From positions 1 through 64,000 of the forward strand of contig CAYUJU010000009.1 in NCBI GenBank assembly GCA_964445115.1: a stretch of DNA of 64,000 bases. The letters are read 5' to 3'. Positions 51,715 through 60,199 of the stretch are shown in pieces; the first letter of the stretch is position 1, and each line of letters begins with the position of its first letter. The position numbers and the translations under genes are program-made. The notes beneath the pieces are model-generated. The model saw only the letters and a program-made list of their open reading frames with translations. It was not told the DNA's origin and made no database searches. The DNA comes from CAIJXJ01 sp964445115 (lineage in GTDB: Bacteria > Pseudomonadota > Gammaproteobacteria > Burkholderiales > Methylophilaceae).

Positions 51715-53613
51715 CTAGGAAACACCTTTCGTTGCCCCTTCGATATGCGCCAGTACTGCTTGCATGTCGTCTTCGAAGGCCGGCGGTCCAGCATGCCCCT
51801 CATCAGGTTCTGGCAGCGATACTAGCACGAGGCCTGGATCATCCATCAGCGTGGATAACGCTCGTACTTTGTCTTCTAGGCGAGCGTTGACGCTTTCATC
51901 AATACTCGTGGTGCTTTGCAGAAGAGTGAATCTCGTAATGGTATCCTCAGCGAGTCCCAATCGATGAATCCGGTCCTGACTCTGAAGAAATTGGCCGGCA
52001 TTAAACGTTCGATCTAAATAAATGGCATGGTGACAGTCATGGTGAAGGCTGATGCCTTCACCGCATGCGGCGGGATTGGCAAGAAGCACGGAACAAAAAT
52101 TATCTTTTCTAAAACGATGAAGTTCTGCTTCCCGAGTGATGCCATTGATTCCGCAGGAGTCTTCTGATGGCACGCCCCCATGAATCATTGCAGGGTTATA
52201 TTCCTTTAGGAAACGCGAGAGCGCTTTTAAATTTCTTACAAAAGACGACCAGATGAGGATTTTTTCACCACGGGACGCAGCATCAGCGACAATCTGCTTA
52301 ACCGCCTGATATTTCCATGGTGTCTCATGCATGTGGTAGCTCTTGAGAAGATCCATGAGTGGTTCGTTCCCTCGCAGCTCCAGAGGGGGATGTCGGAATT
52401 CAACATCATCAGCCTCGTCGGACCCCGCCGAGAGCAGCATGGGGTTAGTGGCTGCCTCGAGCAGATACATTACAATCCGTCCTATCCTGTCGAGCTCGCG
52501 ACGACTGTTGGGGTGAAGTGCGAAACTTCCACGATAGCGGCCAAGCAAGGCTTCATAAATTGCTTGCTGAATAGGGCCCATTGGCCTTCTGACTACGTCA
52601 AAAGTTGTTTTAGGAAGCCCTAGTTTGGATTTTGTGGTGCGCACAAAATATCGTGAGATTGCTTCCCGTGTTTCTGCGAGCACCTTCGGGTCTCTTCCAT
52701 CTTTTTCGCGATAGGCAGATGTCGGCAGAATCTGGCCGTCCTGTCCAGGATAAAGGAATCGCATCAGCGCGATTAGATCGTAAGCTCCTTGCGGCGCGGG
52801 TGTTCCAGTTAGCACATCTCGTCTATGTGCCGCATAGGCAAGATCAAGCACTGCTCGGCCATGCACTCCTTCTGCCCCCCGCTTGATGCGATGAGCCTCG
52901 TCCAATATAACCATTGTTTTCTTGACGGCAACGAATTCTCTGATCCTGTCGTAATCGTTGGCAACACGGTTGTAGTTGGTAAGCAGGATATCGGTGCTGT
53001 CAGGTATCACTGTGTCTGAGCCGCTGTGGACTGTAATAGTTGGGGGCGTTGCTAGGCATGCTCGCGAATCGTCTTTCCATGCCTCGAACGCTGCGATAGG
53101 ACCGATTACGAGCATTCGCTGAATTAGGCCACGGTGTCTATTAATGGCATAGTTGGCGAGAGCTACCGTGGTTTTTCCTGCTCCTGGAACGGAAAAGTCA
53201 GCGCCATGAGGGAGCCTTAATATTGAGGCAAGGTTGTGAAGTTGAAACGGTTTTAACTGCCGGATGAACCCTGCGGCCCTCAATTCTTCCTCAAGAGTGG
53301 TGGTGTCCTCAGATACCTTCAGGGCGATGCTCGCCTCACGAGCTCGTCTTTCAGCAGCTAGTTTTTGGATTTGTCCTGTCAGCGTGGGCCCCAGATCCAC
53401 CCGTTCCGAATAAAGGGTTCTGATCTCGCGCAGAGCTTCAATTTCAGCCATGAAAACATCTGCTCTCACGTCGGCGCGCTTGGGTGACCCATTAACGACG
53501 CCACGATTGAACGCCTCAAGCAATCGTGCCCAAGCGCCAGGATTGCAACCGTCGCCACGTTCGATTACTACAACCGGGCGTCCAGTCTGGACGTAAAGTT
53601 CGGCGTTGATCAC
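51715..53613 (-). CDS. SNF2-like superfamily 2 helicase/translocase
   Basis: Encodes 632 residues. Walker A is PGAGKTT (about 143-149), motif II is DEAH (238-241), motif III is LTGTPAPQ and motif VI is SQDRIHRLG (about residue 570), the Snf2 layout. It probably translocates on double-stranded DNA rather than unwinding it. The first 120 residues are a helical region with no recognised domain. ATG 53613 overlaps the ParB-like stop (ATGA) and the DUF3883 gene follows, so motor and nuclease are produced together. Confidence 0.9.
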   Translation of the reverse strand: MINAELYVQTGRPVVVIERGDGCNPGAWARLLEAFNRGVVNGSPKRADVRADVFMAEIEALREIRTLYSERVDLGPTLTGQIQKLAAERRAREASIALKVSEDTTTLEEELRAAGFIRQLKPFQLHNLASILRLPHGADFSVPGAGKTTVALANYAINRHRGLIQRMLVIGPIAAFEAWKDDSRACLATPPTITVHSGSDTVIPDSTDILLTNYNRVANDYDRIREFVAVKKTMVILDEAHRIKRGAEGVHGRAVLDLAYAAHRRDVLTGTPAPQGAYDLIALMRFLYPGQDGQILPTSAYREKDGRDPKVLAETREAISRYFVRTTKSKLGLPKTTFDVVRRPMGPIQQAIYEALLGRYRGSFALHPNSRRELDRIGRIVMYLLEAATNPMLLSAGSDEADDVEFRHPPLELRGNEPLMDLLKSYHMHETPWKYQAVKQIVADAASRGEKILIWSSFVRNLKALSRFLKEYNPAMIHGGVPSEDSCGINGITREAELHRFRKDNFCSVLLANPAACGEGISLHHDCHHAIYLDRTFNAGQFLQSQDRIHRLGLAEDTITRFTLLQSTTSIDESVNARLEDKVRALSTLMDDPGLVLVSLPEPDEGHAGPPAFEDDMQAVLAHIEGATKGVS

Positions 53614-54956
53614 TGTGCTGGCGGATTAAGATTAACAAGCATGGACTGAAGTTTTTTTGTCATTGCCAGGAAGTCCGCTTCCTTCCACTCAGGAAGTGTG
53701 CGAGCCTTAGGAAGGATCTCGATAGCTCTTTGAACCTTGATGATTGCTTCTTCCAGCCTGGCAAGGGGTGCATTGACAGTGGAACTGTCTTTTGCCTCGT
53801 CCTCAGCTTCAGCTGCTGCGGCCTCTACAGATGTCTGTATCGTGTTGAGGATATCCTGAACTAAAACCTTGTCACCGGTTTTGAGCGAAATAGTCTCTTC
53901 GCGGTTTTTTGTGGCTAGAAAGCCAAGGACTTCCATCAGATTGGCGGATTTCTCAGCGTTTGCCTGATTGTTGCCTAGTAGATCATCGAGTGGATCGTTA
54001 ATCCTGTCCCCACTGATCTGTGCTTCTGCAGCAGTATCAAATACCGGCTTTAGCGCCTTGTTGCCGCTCATTTCTTTATGCACGAGGTCGGCTGCATCAG
54101 CACGCCTCAAGTGACGCAACGTTCGATAGTTTACGCCAGCAAGCGTACCGAGGAAGTAAGCCGAGCGCACACTGTCTTGCTCTGGCTTGGGTTTGTTCTT
54201 GATATGCTTGGCCAGTTCGTCGAATGCCGATTCATTTTCTGTAAAGTCGATATGCAGTTTTGTTCCCTTAGATAGTGCCACTAGTTGGTGCAATTGCTGG
54301 AGTTTGTCATAGAGTGCTTTAACATTGCCTTCATCACGGTGCATTTTGTGAGCGACGCGTGAGAAACTTCTGGCTTCCCGCTCATATAGCTCCTCTATCA
54401 ACATTGCTTCGTTTACCCAGGAGTAATCCTCCTTAAAATCACGCGCAATTTGTAGCTCTGCTTCAAGATCGACTAATTCGTTGATGGTGGCATCTTCTGG
54501 CAATACAAGACATCGTACGTAGCGGGCATCATGTACGTGATCATCGAAATACAGGCTTCGCAGAGCTGCCGTTCGTCGGTTTCCATTGATTAGGACGCCT
54601 TCCGAGGTAATAACAGCATATTCCTGCTGGTGGCGTTCGCGCAGGTCAGCCTTTAACTCATCGAATCCTTTCTGATCGCAAAGAATCTTGTATTGGGTTT
54701 CTTGCGCGTCTTTGCCAAGGGGGTCGGCTGTGAAGAGGTCTCGTTGTTTCGTCTCATGGATGGCGCGAAGTTGTTCCGCTTTAGTTCGGTGATTAAGGGT
54801 AGAAAACCTCACCCAATCAACCTCTACCTCGACTACTCGTAGTTCTTTGTCGGGACGTGGCCATGCGGTTAATAGAGCTTTTTTAGTAGAGTCGGCAATT
54901 CTTGCCTTAAGGAAAACTACGCGCTCTTGATCAAGAACTGGGTTGGACACGTTCAA
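53610..54956 (-). CDS. ParB/Srx-fold protein of the defence operon
   Basis: Encodes 448 residues. The ParB-like nucleotide-binding site is GVLINGNRRTAALRSL (about residues 120-135), and ELEAELQIARDFKEDYSW takes the place of the AENxxR motif. The C-terminal half is long and helical, acidic near 380-400. ParB-fold proteins use CTP or ATP as DNA-sliding clamps or nucleases. Here it is embedded between the 280-residue gene and the helicase with ATGA overlaps on both sides, implying a fixed complex. No partition genes adjoin it. Confidence 0.84.
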   Translation of the reverse strand: MNVSNPVLDQERVVFLKARIADSTKKALLTAWPRPDKELRVVEVEVDWVRFSTLNHRTKAEQLRAIHETKQRDLFTADPLGKDAQETQYKILCDQKGFDELKADLRERHQQEYAVITSEGVLINGNRRTAALRSLYFDDHVHDARYVRCLVLPEDATINELVDLEAELQIARDFKEDYSWVNEAMLIEELYEREARSFSRVAHKMHRDEGNVKALYDKLQQLHQLVALSKGTKLHIDFTENESAFDELAKHIKNKPKPEQDSVRSAYFLGTLAGVNYRTLRHLRRADAADLVHKEMSGNKALKPVFDTAAEAQISGDRINDPLDDLLGNNQANAEKSANLMEVLGFLATKNREETISLKTGDKVLVQDILNTIQTSVEAAAAEAEDEAKDSSTVNAPLARLEEAIIKVQRAIEILPKARTLPEWKEADFLAMTKKLQSMLVNLNPPAQ

Positions 54957-55795
54957 CTCCTGTAACTAGTAGATCGGCCTGGGCCGAAATGACATGAAAT
55001 GACTGTTCTGATATCAGCCCCGTGTTTTTGAAAACCTACGTGGCCAGTGAAAGAGGACGATTGGCTGGAAGGGATGCCAAATGTACTAAACAGTACTTGA
55101 GGGAACAGAATCTCTCTATTCCCACCCCAGTTCCATTCATCTGTGCCATCCCTGTGCTGGGGCATAACATATAAGCAAGGAGGAGGCACGGGCTTTCCAT
55201 CGATCTGAATCAGATTGGATGTTTTTGGACAAGGCCGACTTGGCGTTCCACATAACTCGTTGTGGAAAATGATTCCGTCGATAGTGTCTGGAGCGTCTGA
55301 AAAGAAGCGCTGCCGCAAGCGGCACACACCCTTCCAGATGTGCGTTCCTGGCTCATGGCGCAAGCTAGAACATACCCACCACAAGTAAGCCTCAGTGGCC
55401 CATTCTGGGCGCGACCACTTAACACTGCTATGTGGGCCGTCGGGGCAGCCTTTTTGGATAATTGCTACGTTTCCGACTCCGGGGACAACCAGCCGATATA
55501 TGGTGTCAACGCCGTATTTAGGCAATTCAATGTTTGAGATTCGCCCCTGTGTTTGCATCTCATCAAAAAGTTTGGCCAAAAATGCGCGACGATCAGCATT
55601 GCTTGCCGAGTCGCTGCCCCGAAGCTTTTGGATGGCTGCAGGAAAGGCATGCTCGAACTCGCGAGTGGTCAGACCTTTCGACGCAAGGTAACCGGCATCA
55701 TTTGCCAATGAAGCAATGACTTTTGAGACTCTGTCTACGATTGTGTCTGGAGGGGCGCCAGGATGATTGCAAGGAGCTGCGTCTTCAGTCTCCAT
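54953..55795 (-). CDS. Unrecognised 280-residue protein heading the ParB-SNF2-DUF3883 operon
   Basis: ATG 55795 has AAGGTG upstream. The N-terminal half is helical. The centre has YGVDTIYRLV...VAIIQKG and EWATEAYLWWVCSSL, which weakly resembles the core of PD-(D/E)xK nucleases with a degenerate ExK. The C-terminus has IDGIIFHNELCGTPSRPCP and many Pro/Cys residues. It might be a nuclease or a recognition subunit; no homology is claimed. The stop overlaps the ParB-like start. Confidence 0.72.
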   Translation of the reverse strand: METEDAAPCNHPGAPPDTIVDRVSKVIASLANDAGYLASKGLTTREFEHAFPAAIQKLRGSDSASNADRRAFLAKLFDEMQTQGRISNIELPKYGVDTIYRLVVPGVGNVAIIQKGCPDGPHSSVKWSRPEWATEAYLWWVCSSLRHEPGTHIWKGVCRLRQRFFSDAPDTIDGIIFHNELCGTPSRPCPKTSNLIQIDGKPVPPPCLYVMPQHRDGTDEWNWGGNREILFPQVLFSTFGIPSSQSSSFTGHVGFQKHGADIRTVISCHFGPGRSTSYRS

Positions 55796-56013
55796 TGTGC
55801 ACCTTGGTGACGGTCAAGATGTTGCCTGCGATCACGTTTGTTCCTTTCATTGTTTTTTGGCCTCGCAGGGCCAGTCGGTAGGTCAGACAGCGATTGTCTC
55901 AAGAGCTGATCCTCGGAATTTTCCCTAAAGAGTGTTGCAATTAATGCACAAGTATCCTCAACTTGCCAATTAGCGTCAAATATGAGTTTGCGCGACGCTT
56001 TAGGCTGCATCAT
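55735..56013 (-). CDS. Doubtful small ORF upstream of the 280-residue gene
   Basis: A 92-residue frame from ATG 56013 overlaps the following gene by 61 bases. No ribosome binding site is visible, and the basic C-terminal half (NNERNKRDRRQHLDRHQG) lies partly within the overlap. It fills the space before the operon, but that space also has to contain promoters for the operon and for the divergent vsr gene. Probably not a gene, listed for completeness. Confidence 0.2.
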   Translation of the reverse strand: MMQPKASRKLIFDANWQVEDTCALIATLFRENSEDQLLRQSLSDLPTGPARPKNNERNKRDRRQHLDRHQGAQWRLKTQLLAIILAPLQTQS

Positions 56014-56129
56014 CAATAAAAGTAAATTGTTGGTTGTTCCACAATGTCAGATTGTCAATATGACCACGGGTGGTTTTTGGCATGCTGAGATGCACTTTCA
56101 ACATTTTCTTAACGGAGGTATTCTGCGGC

Positions 56130-56558
56130 ATGGATGTTGTTAGCAAGGAAGTCCGCAGTCGCATCATGGGGCGGGTCCACAGCAAGGATACTCGTCCGGA
56201 ATTGATTGTGAGGCGCGGTCTGTTCTCCCGTGGATTCCGGTATCGGCTGCACAGTGGCCAATTGCCTGGAAAACCCGACTTGGTGCTCGCAAAATATAGA
56301 GCGGTCATTTTCGTGCATGGCTGCTTCTGGCATGGGCATAACTGCGCGAGGTTCCGTCTGCCTGCATCAAACCGTGATTATTGGGCGCGCAAGATTGAGC
56401 GAAATCGTTCTAATGATGCACGTAACGTCAATGCGCTGCATCTTTTGGGATGGAGAACACTGATTGTCTGGGAGTGTTCTATCGTCGGAAATAAAAGTCG
56501 CCGAGATGCGACGCTTGATGCAGTTGCGGTCTGGCTTCGAGGAGAATCAGCCGAGTGA
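56130..56558 (+). CDS. vsr: Very-short-patch mismatch endonuclease Vsr
   Basis: Nicks 5' to T in T:G mismatches that arise by deamination of 5-methylcytosine. From ATG 56130 (GGAGG upstream) the product is 142 residues. The N-terminal MGRVHSKDTRPE, catalytic Asp50 in GKPDLV and His63 and downstream His residues in VHGCFWHGHNC, plus the zinc cysteines, are all present. It points toward the methyltransferase operon and overlaps the DUF4928 gene end by 12 bases. It protects the genome from the mutagenic effect of the adjacent C5 methyltransferase. Confidence 0.95.
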   Translation: MDVVSKEVRSRIMGRVHSKDTRPELIVRRGLFSRGFRYRLHSGQLPGKPDLVLAKYRAVIFVHGCFWHGHNCARFRLPASNRDYWARKIERNRSNDARNVNALHLLGWRTLIVWECSIVGNKSRRDATLDAVAVWLRGESAE

Positions 56559-57473
56559 GATTTTGAGGCTGGGATCAGGTTCATGGTCACTAACGATTTC
56601 GTTGTATTCTTCGACCAGCCTTTGTATGGTGATACGTCGTTTGGATGTCTCGAACAGGCTTAGTTCATACAAATTTGTAGCCAGAAACTGTACTGCGTCC
56701 ATGATTTCTACACGACCGGATATACCTTTCGTTTCTGCCATAACCTCGGCAGCACCCAAGCCCTTACCTACAGTCAAAATAATGGGGTGCACGCTAGATT
56801 GAAGATTGGCGTGGCATTTATCCAGCAGCGCTTCGGTTGGTGCCGTCGTGCAATGGATTGCTACGTCATCAATCACAAAGTCCCCAGAGCGAGCGCTAAC
56901 CGCATCTGCCACAGAAAAACCATGGTGTTCGATGGATATCTCAGGTATTGCCAACGTTAACTTGGCTCCGACCAGATGTTGCAATACCGCGCCAACGTAG
57001 GTTGTGCCTGGAGATTCACGCTGCCTTCTTACTGCTTGGCTTAACAAGTCTTCCAGCATCGCTCTCAGCGTTCGGCTGTTATCGTAATTCAGTACGAAAG
57101 GTTGGCTATTGAAGTAATCGATCAGTCGAGCAACCCACCAGCGTTCTACAGTCTCAAGGTCAGCCAGCCCATCTTCATATAGGCTGTTTAATAATGCAGC
57201 ATATTGCTGCGAGCCATTAATGGTGCCGCGGCTTGTGCGGCCAGACTCGGTGCCGACGGAGCGCGTGATACCGTAGTCGGAAAGGATTTTGTTGATAGCT
57301 TTTCCACTAAGGCCAGAAACTTGGCCCCCTCCGGCTGTCAGCAAACTCGCAGCCTCCAGCGGTAGCCCCTTATTTTTTGCTTTCCGCGTTACAACCAAGG
57401 CCATACCGAGCATGCCGCGGCCGATAAACTCGTTTACGGTTCGAAATTCCTCCAGCCGTTGAAGCAGCGTCAT
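56547..57473 (-). CDS. DUF4928-family type II restriction endonuclease
   Basis: Encodes 308 residues, directly overlapping the methyltransferase stop (ATGA). The layout matches DUF4928 proteins paired with cytosine-C5 methyltransferases: an N-terminal helical region, then a C-terminal domain with DFVIDDVAIHCTTAP (Asp-rich strand of a PD-(D/E)xK-like core) and VEIMDAVQFLATNLYEL. It probably cuts the sequence protected by the methyltransferase. The recognition sequence cannot be read from the protein. Confidence 0.85.
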   Translation of the reverse strand: MTLLQRLEEFRTVNEFIGRGMLGMALVVTRKAKNKGLPLEAASLLTAGGGQVSGLSGKAINKILSDYGITRSVGTESGRTSRGTINGSQQYAALLNSLYEDGLADLETVERWWVARLIDYFNSQPFVLNYDNSRTLRAMLEDLLSQAVRRQRESPGTTYVGAVLQHLVGAKLTLAIPEISIEHHGFSVADAVSARSGDFVIDDVAIHCTTAPTEALLDKCHANLQSSVHPIILTVGKGLGAAEVMAETKGISGRVEIMDAVQFLATNLYELSLFETSKRRITIQRLVEEYNEIVSDHEPDPSLKISLG

Positions 57474-58627
57474 CGAGCGGCGTCCACTAGGGGTTTTAAA
57501 AGATGACGAGCGAGATAGCGTGCCACGGGCACAGCTACAGCATCCCCCATCGCCTTGTAGCCGTCATTGTAGGTGCCAGGCAGATTATAGGATTCCGGTG
57601 CCCCCATAAGCCGAGCAGTTTCACGAACAGTTAGCAAGCGGGTATGAACTTGCCCGTCTTTCTTCACCACCAAATACTGACGGCTACTGCCGCCTTCAGG
57701 AGTCCGCAGGCAACCTGCTATGCCGTCAAAACGCAGTTCAAGAACTTGGCCGGCAGTGCGCGTGCGTTTATACCCGGGCGCCACGACGACACCATTGGCT
57801 GCATCCAATTGCGCTCTGTGTTTTCTGGGCACCATCGCGAGGTTGCGCATCGCCACATCTCGAGGATCGCATGGAGCGTCCCATTCGATGATGCTTGCCA
57901 TGTCAGTTCTACGCGCAGGGGGGGAGGGCAGGTTCCACCAAATCCAGCCGGGCATGCCCTGGGCAACATTTACCACGGCGGGTGTATGTGACCAAACTGG
58001 TCCGCTAGCTACCAATTGTGCGGGGATTTGGACGTCATTTCTCACTGCCACAACGAAAATGCGTGGACGGGAGTGCGGTACCCAATGCACTGCGTCCAGA
58101 ACCATTGCGCCGACTTTGTAGCCTCTAGCGTGCAAAGCTTCGTGCAGAATGCGGTAATGGCTGCCGCCATCTGCAGAAACCAACCCAACTACATTTTCGG
58201 CAACCATCACCGGTGGGTATTCGGCCATTTCATCCATGATGCGTAGCCATTCCCACACCAAACCGCTCCGCTCGCCGTGGATGCCTGCCGTTAGCCCAGC
58301 CAAGGATAGATCCTGGCAGGGGAAGCTCGCCCAAGACAGTTGCGCCAAAGGTAGATCAGCGCCGCGCACATCCGAGATGGACCCCAGATGGAAATGTTTC
58401 TTGGCGTGATTTGCTGTGTAGACAGCAGCCTTCTTTTCACAAATATCATTGGCCCAGGCTGCCTTGAAATGGCGTTTCAACCCTTGAGCTACCAAACCGC
58501 TTCCGGCGAAAAACTCCAAAAACGTTGGGAGTGGCGTATGCGCCACATTCCTCCTCCGGGTGGGAGGCGCTAGGCGGAGCGCCGTAGCGGTGATCTCGCC
58601 ATGTTGCTCCATGCCGGTATCAAGCAT
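57470..58627 (-). CDS. DNA (cytosine-5-)-methyltransferase
   Basis: From ATG 58627 the product is 385 residues; the frame extends upstream but only as antisense and overlap with the HTH gene. C5-methyltransferase motifs: I FFAGSGLVAQGL (about 39-50), IV FPCQDLSL with catalytic Cys104, VI ENVVG (E144), VIII HSRPRIFVVAV, then a variable target-recognition region and motif X near the end (GDAVAVPVA). Together with DUF4928 and Vsr it makes a type II system. The start overlaps the HTH gene by 8 bases, so the regulator and methyltransferase are co-translated. Confidence 0.94.
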   Translation of the reverse strand: MLDTGMEQHGEITATALRLAPPTRRRNVAHTPLPTFLEFFAGSGLVAQGLKRHFKAAWANDICEKKAAVYTANHAKKHFHLGSISDVRGADLPLAQLSWASFPCQDLSLAGLTAGIHGERSGLVWEWLRIMDEMAEYPPVMVAENVVGLVSADGGSHYRILHEALHARGYKVGAMVLDAVHWVPHSRPRIFVVAVRNDVQIPAQLVASGPVWSHTPAVVNVAQGMPGWIWWNLPSPPARRTDMASIIEWDAPCDPRDVAMRNLAMVPRKHRAQLDAANGVVVAPGYKRTRTAGQVLELRFDGIAGCLRTPEGGSSRQYLVVKKDGQVHTRLLTVRETARLMGAPESYNLPGTYNDGYKAMGDAVAVPVARYLARHLLKPLVDAAR

Positions 58628-58934
58628 TTTCGTCCTCCCTCCTAAACATATCGACTTGCCTACTCCCCCCAAACTTACCGTGCCTGCCACCACCACGTGG
58701 CTTTTTAGGCGCGATGTCAATCCTTGCCAGTACCACACGGAAATCAATCTGGCGTTCCGCCATCTCTCCGAGCAGGGTTGAGATGACGGCCAGGTGGGAT
58801 GGCACTTCCCCCTTTTTTTTATTGTTAGACAAGGAGATGCGATTCATCTTCACCAGCTCCGCGAACTCTCGGAGATTCAAGCCAGCCTTGCCGATCTGCC
58901 GCAGAAATTCATCGTAAGTCATAGCGCGAATCAT
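58620..58934 (-). CDS. HTH controller-like regulator of the restriction-modification operon
   Basis: Encodes 104 residues. The first ~70 form a compact helical XRE-like DNA-binding domain (FLRQIGKAGLNLREFAELVKMN). The tail is Lys/Arg/Gly-rich. ATG 58934 would give a nearly leaderless mRNA, given the promoter just upstream, a trait known for R-M controller genes; ATG 58919 is the alternative. It is the first gene of HTH-methyltransferase-DUF4928, where a controller would sit. The dyad over its own -10 box implies autoregulation. Confidence 0.75.
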   Translation of the reverse strand: MIRAMTYDEFLRQIGKAGLNLREFAELVKMNRISLSNNKKKGEVPSHLAVISTLLGEMAERQIDFRVVLARIDIAPKKPRGGGRHGKFGGSRQVDMFRREDENA

Positions 58935-58970
58935 ACTCTATGAGTATATAACACTCAATAATGGCGTCAA
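58933..58970 (-). promoter_or_regulatory. Promoter with operator dyad for the HTH-methyltransferase operon
   Basis: Reading the - strand: -35 TTGACG (58965-58970), a 16-base spacer, -10 TATACT (58943-58948). A perfect palindrome ATACTC-N3-GAGTAT (58933-58947) covers the -10 box and transcription start. A repressor bound there would block RNA polymerase. Confidence 0.7.
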
Positions 58971-59165
58971 GTCATTGTTTAATGAAATCAATGAATTAAA
59001 TAATGACTTTGTATGGGAGATTGTCATAAATTAGTGACTGTCATTGCTTCATGTGGTTGTTGGAGCGAGTCTGTTGGCACTTATGGGCGATGTTCATTCA
59101 ATCAACTGGTTGCAGCGGATGCATGTGGCAATGGCTATATCCGCGGCCGTGGCGATTTGATTGCA

Positions 59166-59858
59166 CTAAAATAAGCTTGCTTGTTCAAAATTCAGCGGGG
59201 AAATTTTTTCTGCAGGTGCGCTTTGTTGACGTGTTTTTCTGGAGCTTTCTTTTTTGCGAGGGGCCGTAGCTTCCAGTTGCATGCGCATGAGCCCAAAAAT
59301 GCTTTCCCGTTGGGTGTGCATTGCACGTCGAGCTGATATTGCCTTTAAAGTCCATTGGTTGATGGCATCGATGAGGCGGTGTTGTGGTGATGGCAATTCG
59401 GCTTCACTCAACCTTCCAACGCGGGGGAGTTTTCCTCCCTGCACGTTTTCATCGGGATGCAAGCGCCTGATTTCCGGTGACACGGTTTTTTCAATCTCAT
59501 CAAGCTCCTCTATCGTCACCGGCTGGTTTAAATCCAGCAACTTCCACATGGGCAGCGTTAGTACCCTAGCAGTGCCTGGATATTTGGCTTCTACCGCCTG
59601 AACCACCGAGGCGCGGTTTTCATTGATGGGGCGTGCCCGAGGTTCTACTTCTCCGCGGCGGTACTTATCCCAAAGCCCTGGCCGGATTTCCTGGTTTTTG
59701 TCCTTTGACCGCCGGATATGGTTGGGATCAGCAAATTCCCGCTCGAGTTGCGCGGAGGTTTTGCCGCTGGCTTCCGACACGGCCCTGAACCACGCCATAA
59801 CTTTTAGTTTCGTGATCGCATCCTTGCGCGGACGGCCTTTGCGCGAAATTTTCTTCAT
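59166..59858 (-). CDS. Hypothetical basic protein, possible DNA-binding regulator
   Basis: Encodes 230 residues with a Lys/Arg-rich N-terminus (MKKISRKGRPRKDA). A region like a transcription-factor or replication-regulator N-domain follows (WFRAVSEASGKTSAQLEREFAD, then LWDKYRRGEVEPR). The centre is helical and the C-terminal ~35 residues are a disordered Lys/Ser/Gln tail. No family recognised with confidence. Two tandem 21-base repeats and two perfect palindromes lie just upstream of its start, suggesting self-regulation or a replication/transposition role. It is divergent from the TnsAB gene. Confidence 0.68.
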   Translation of the reverse strand: MKKISRKGRPRKDAITKLKVMAWFRAVSEASGKTSAQLEREFADPNHIRRSKDKNQEIRPGLWDKYRRGEVEPRARPINENRASVVQAVEAKYPGTARVLTLPMWKLLDLNQPVTIEELDEIEKTVSPEIRRLHPDENVQGGKLPRVGRLSEAELPSPQHRLIDAINQWTLKAISARRAMHTQRESIFGLMRMQLEATAPRKKESSRKTRQQSAPAEKISPLNFEQASLF

Positions 59859-59864
59859 CGTAGC

Positions 59865-59906
59865 GTAACCGTTGGTTTCTGTGCGGTAACTTTTGGTTTT
59901 TATAAT
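59865..59906. repeat. Two tandem 21-base repeats next to the basic protein start
   Basis: GTAACCGTTGGTTTCT (from 59865) and GTAACTTTTGGTTTTT (from 59886) match at most positions with a 21-base period, two helical turns. A weaker third copy, GTAACGTGGATTTC, starts near 60000. They could be operators for the divergent gene or transposase-binding repeats. Confidence 0.55.
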
Positions 59907-59918
59907 GCGATGAAAAAT

Positions 59919-59961
59919 AAAACAATTTATTGTTTTCAGTCAAGGAAATGTTTATAAACAT
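59919..59961. promoter_or_regulatory. Two perfect A+T-rich palindromes
   Basis: AAAACAAT-TT-ATTGTTTT (59919-59936) and ATGTTTATAAACAT (59948-59961). Both are symmetric sites of dimer-binding size in the divergent promoter region. Confidence 0.5.
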
Positions 59962-60012
59962 GACTATTGACTTTGCTCTTGACTATGCTTCGACCTGTTG
60001 TAACGTGGATTT

Positions 60013-60199
60013 CAGGTGACGCGAAATGGGTTCGCGAACGACCTGATAAACCCGCCGCCGAACGCGGCGATTTGAAAGGAGGGCACGGGAAAGGAAAGCG
60101 AGGGTAGTGCCTCGCGGGGGACGAAAAAGAAAACGGCCTGGAGTTGCAGCTCCAAGCCGTTTTGATGAACCTATCCAGTCGCACCGGATATGAGTTCAT
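60013..60199 (+). other. Chain of five hairpins upstream of the transposase gene
   Basis: Successive stems: CAGGT/ACCTG enclosing GCGAA/TTCGC (60013-60045); CGCCGC/GCGGCG (60053-60069); GCGAGG/CCTCGC (60098-60115); a terminator-like stem AAAACGGCcTGGAG/CTCCAaGCCGTTTT (60130-60163); and ATGAAC+TATCC/GGATA+GTTCAT (60165-60199). Further short stems follow up to 60300. This is more pairing than chance would give. It may be a structured leader RNA or an end region of the element. Confidence 0.55.

Noticed and set aside
50796..58970. Assigning the island to DISARM, BREX, Druantia or Zorya
   Set aside because: The SNF2 and DUF3883 genes recall DISARM, but no DrmA/DrmB/DrmC-type gene is seen, and no BREX, Druantia or Zorya marker gene is present.
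59051..59269. A 72-codon + strand frame rich in Trp and Cys
   Set aside because: No ribosome binding site, and it overlaps the end of the 230-residue gene; composition is that of non-coding sequence.
59865..59906. Reading the tandem repeats as a CRISPR array
   Set aside because: Only two near-contiguous 21-base units without spacers.
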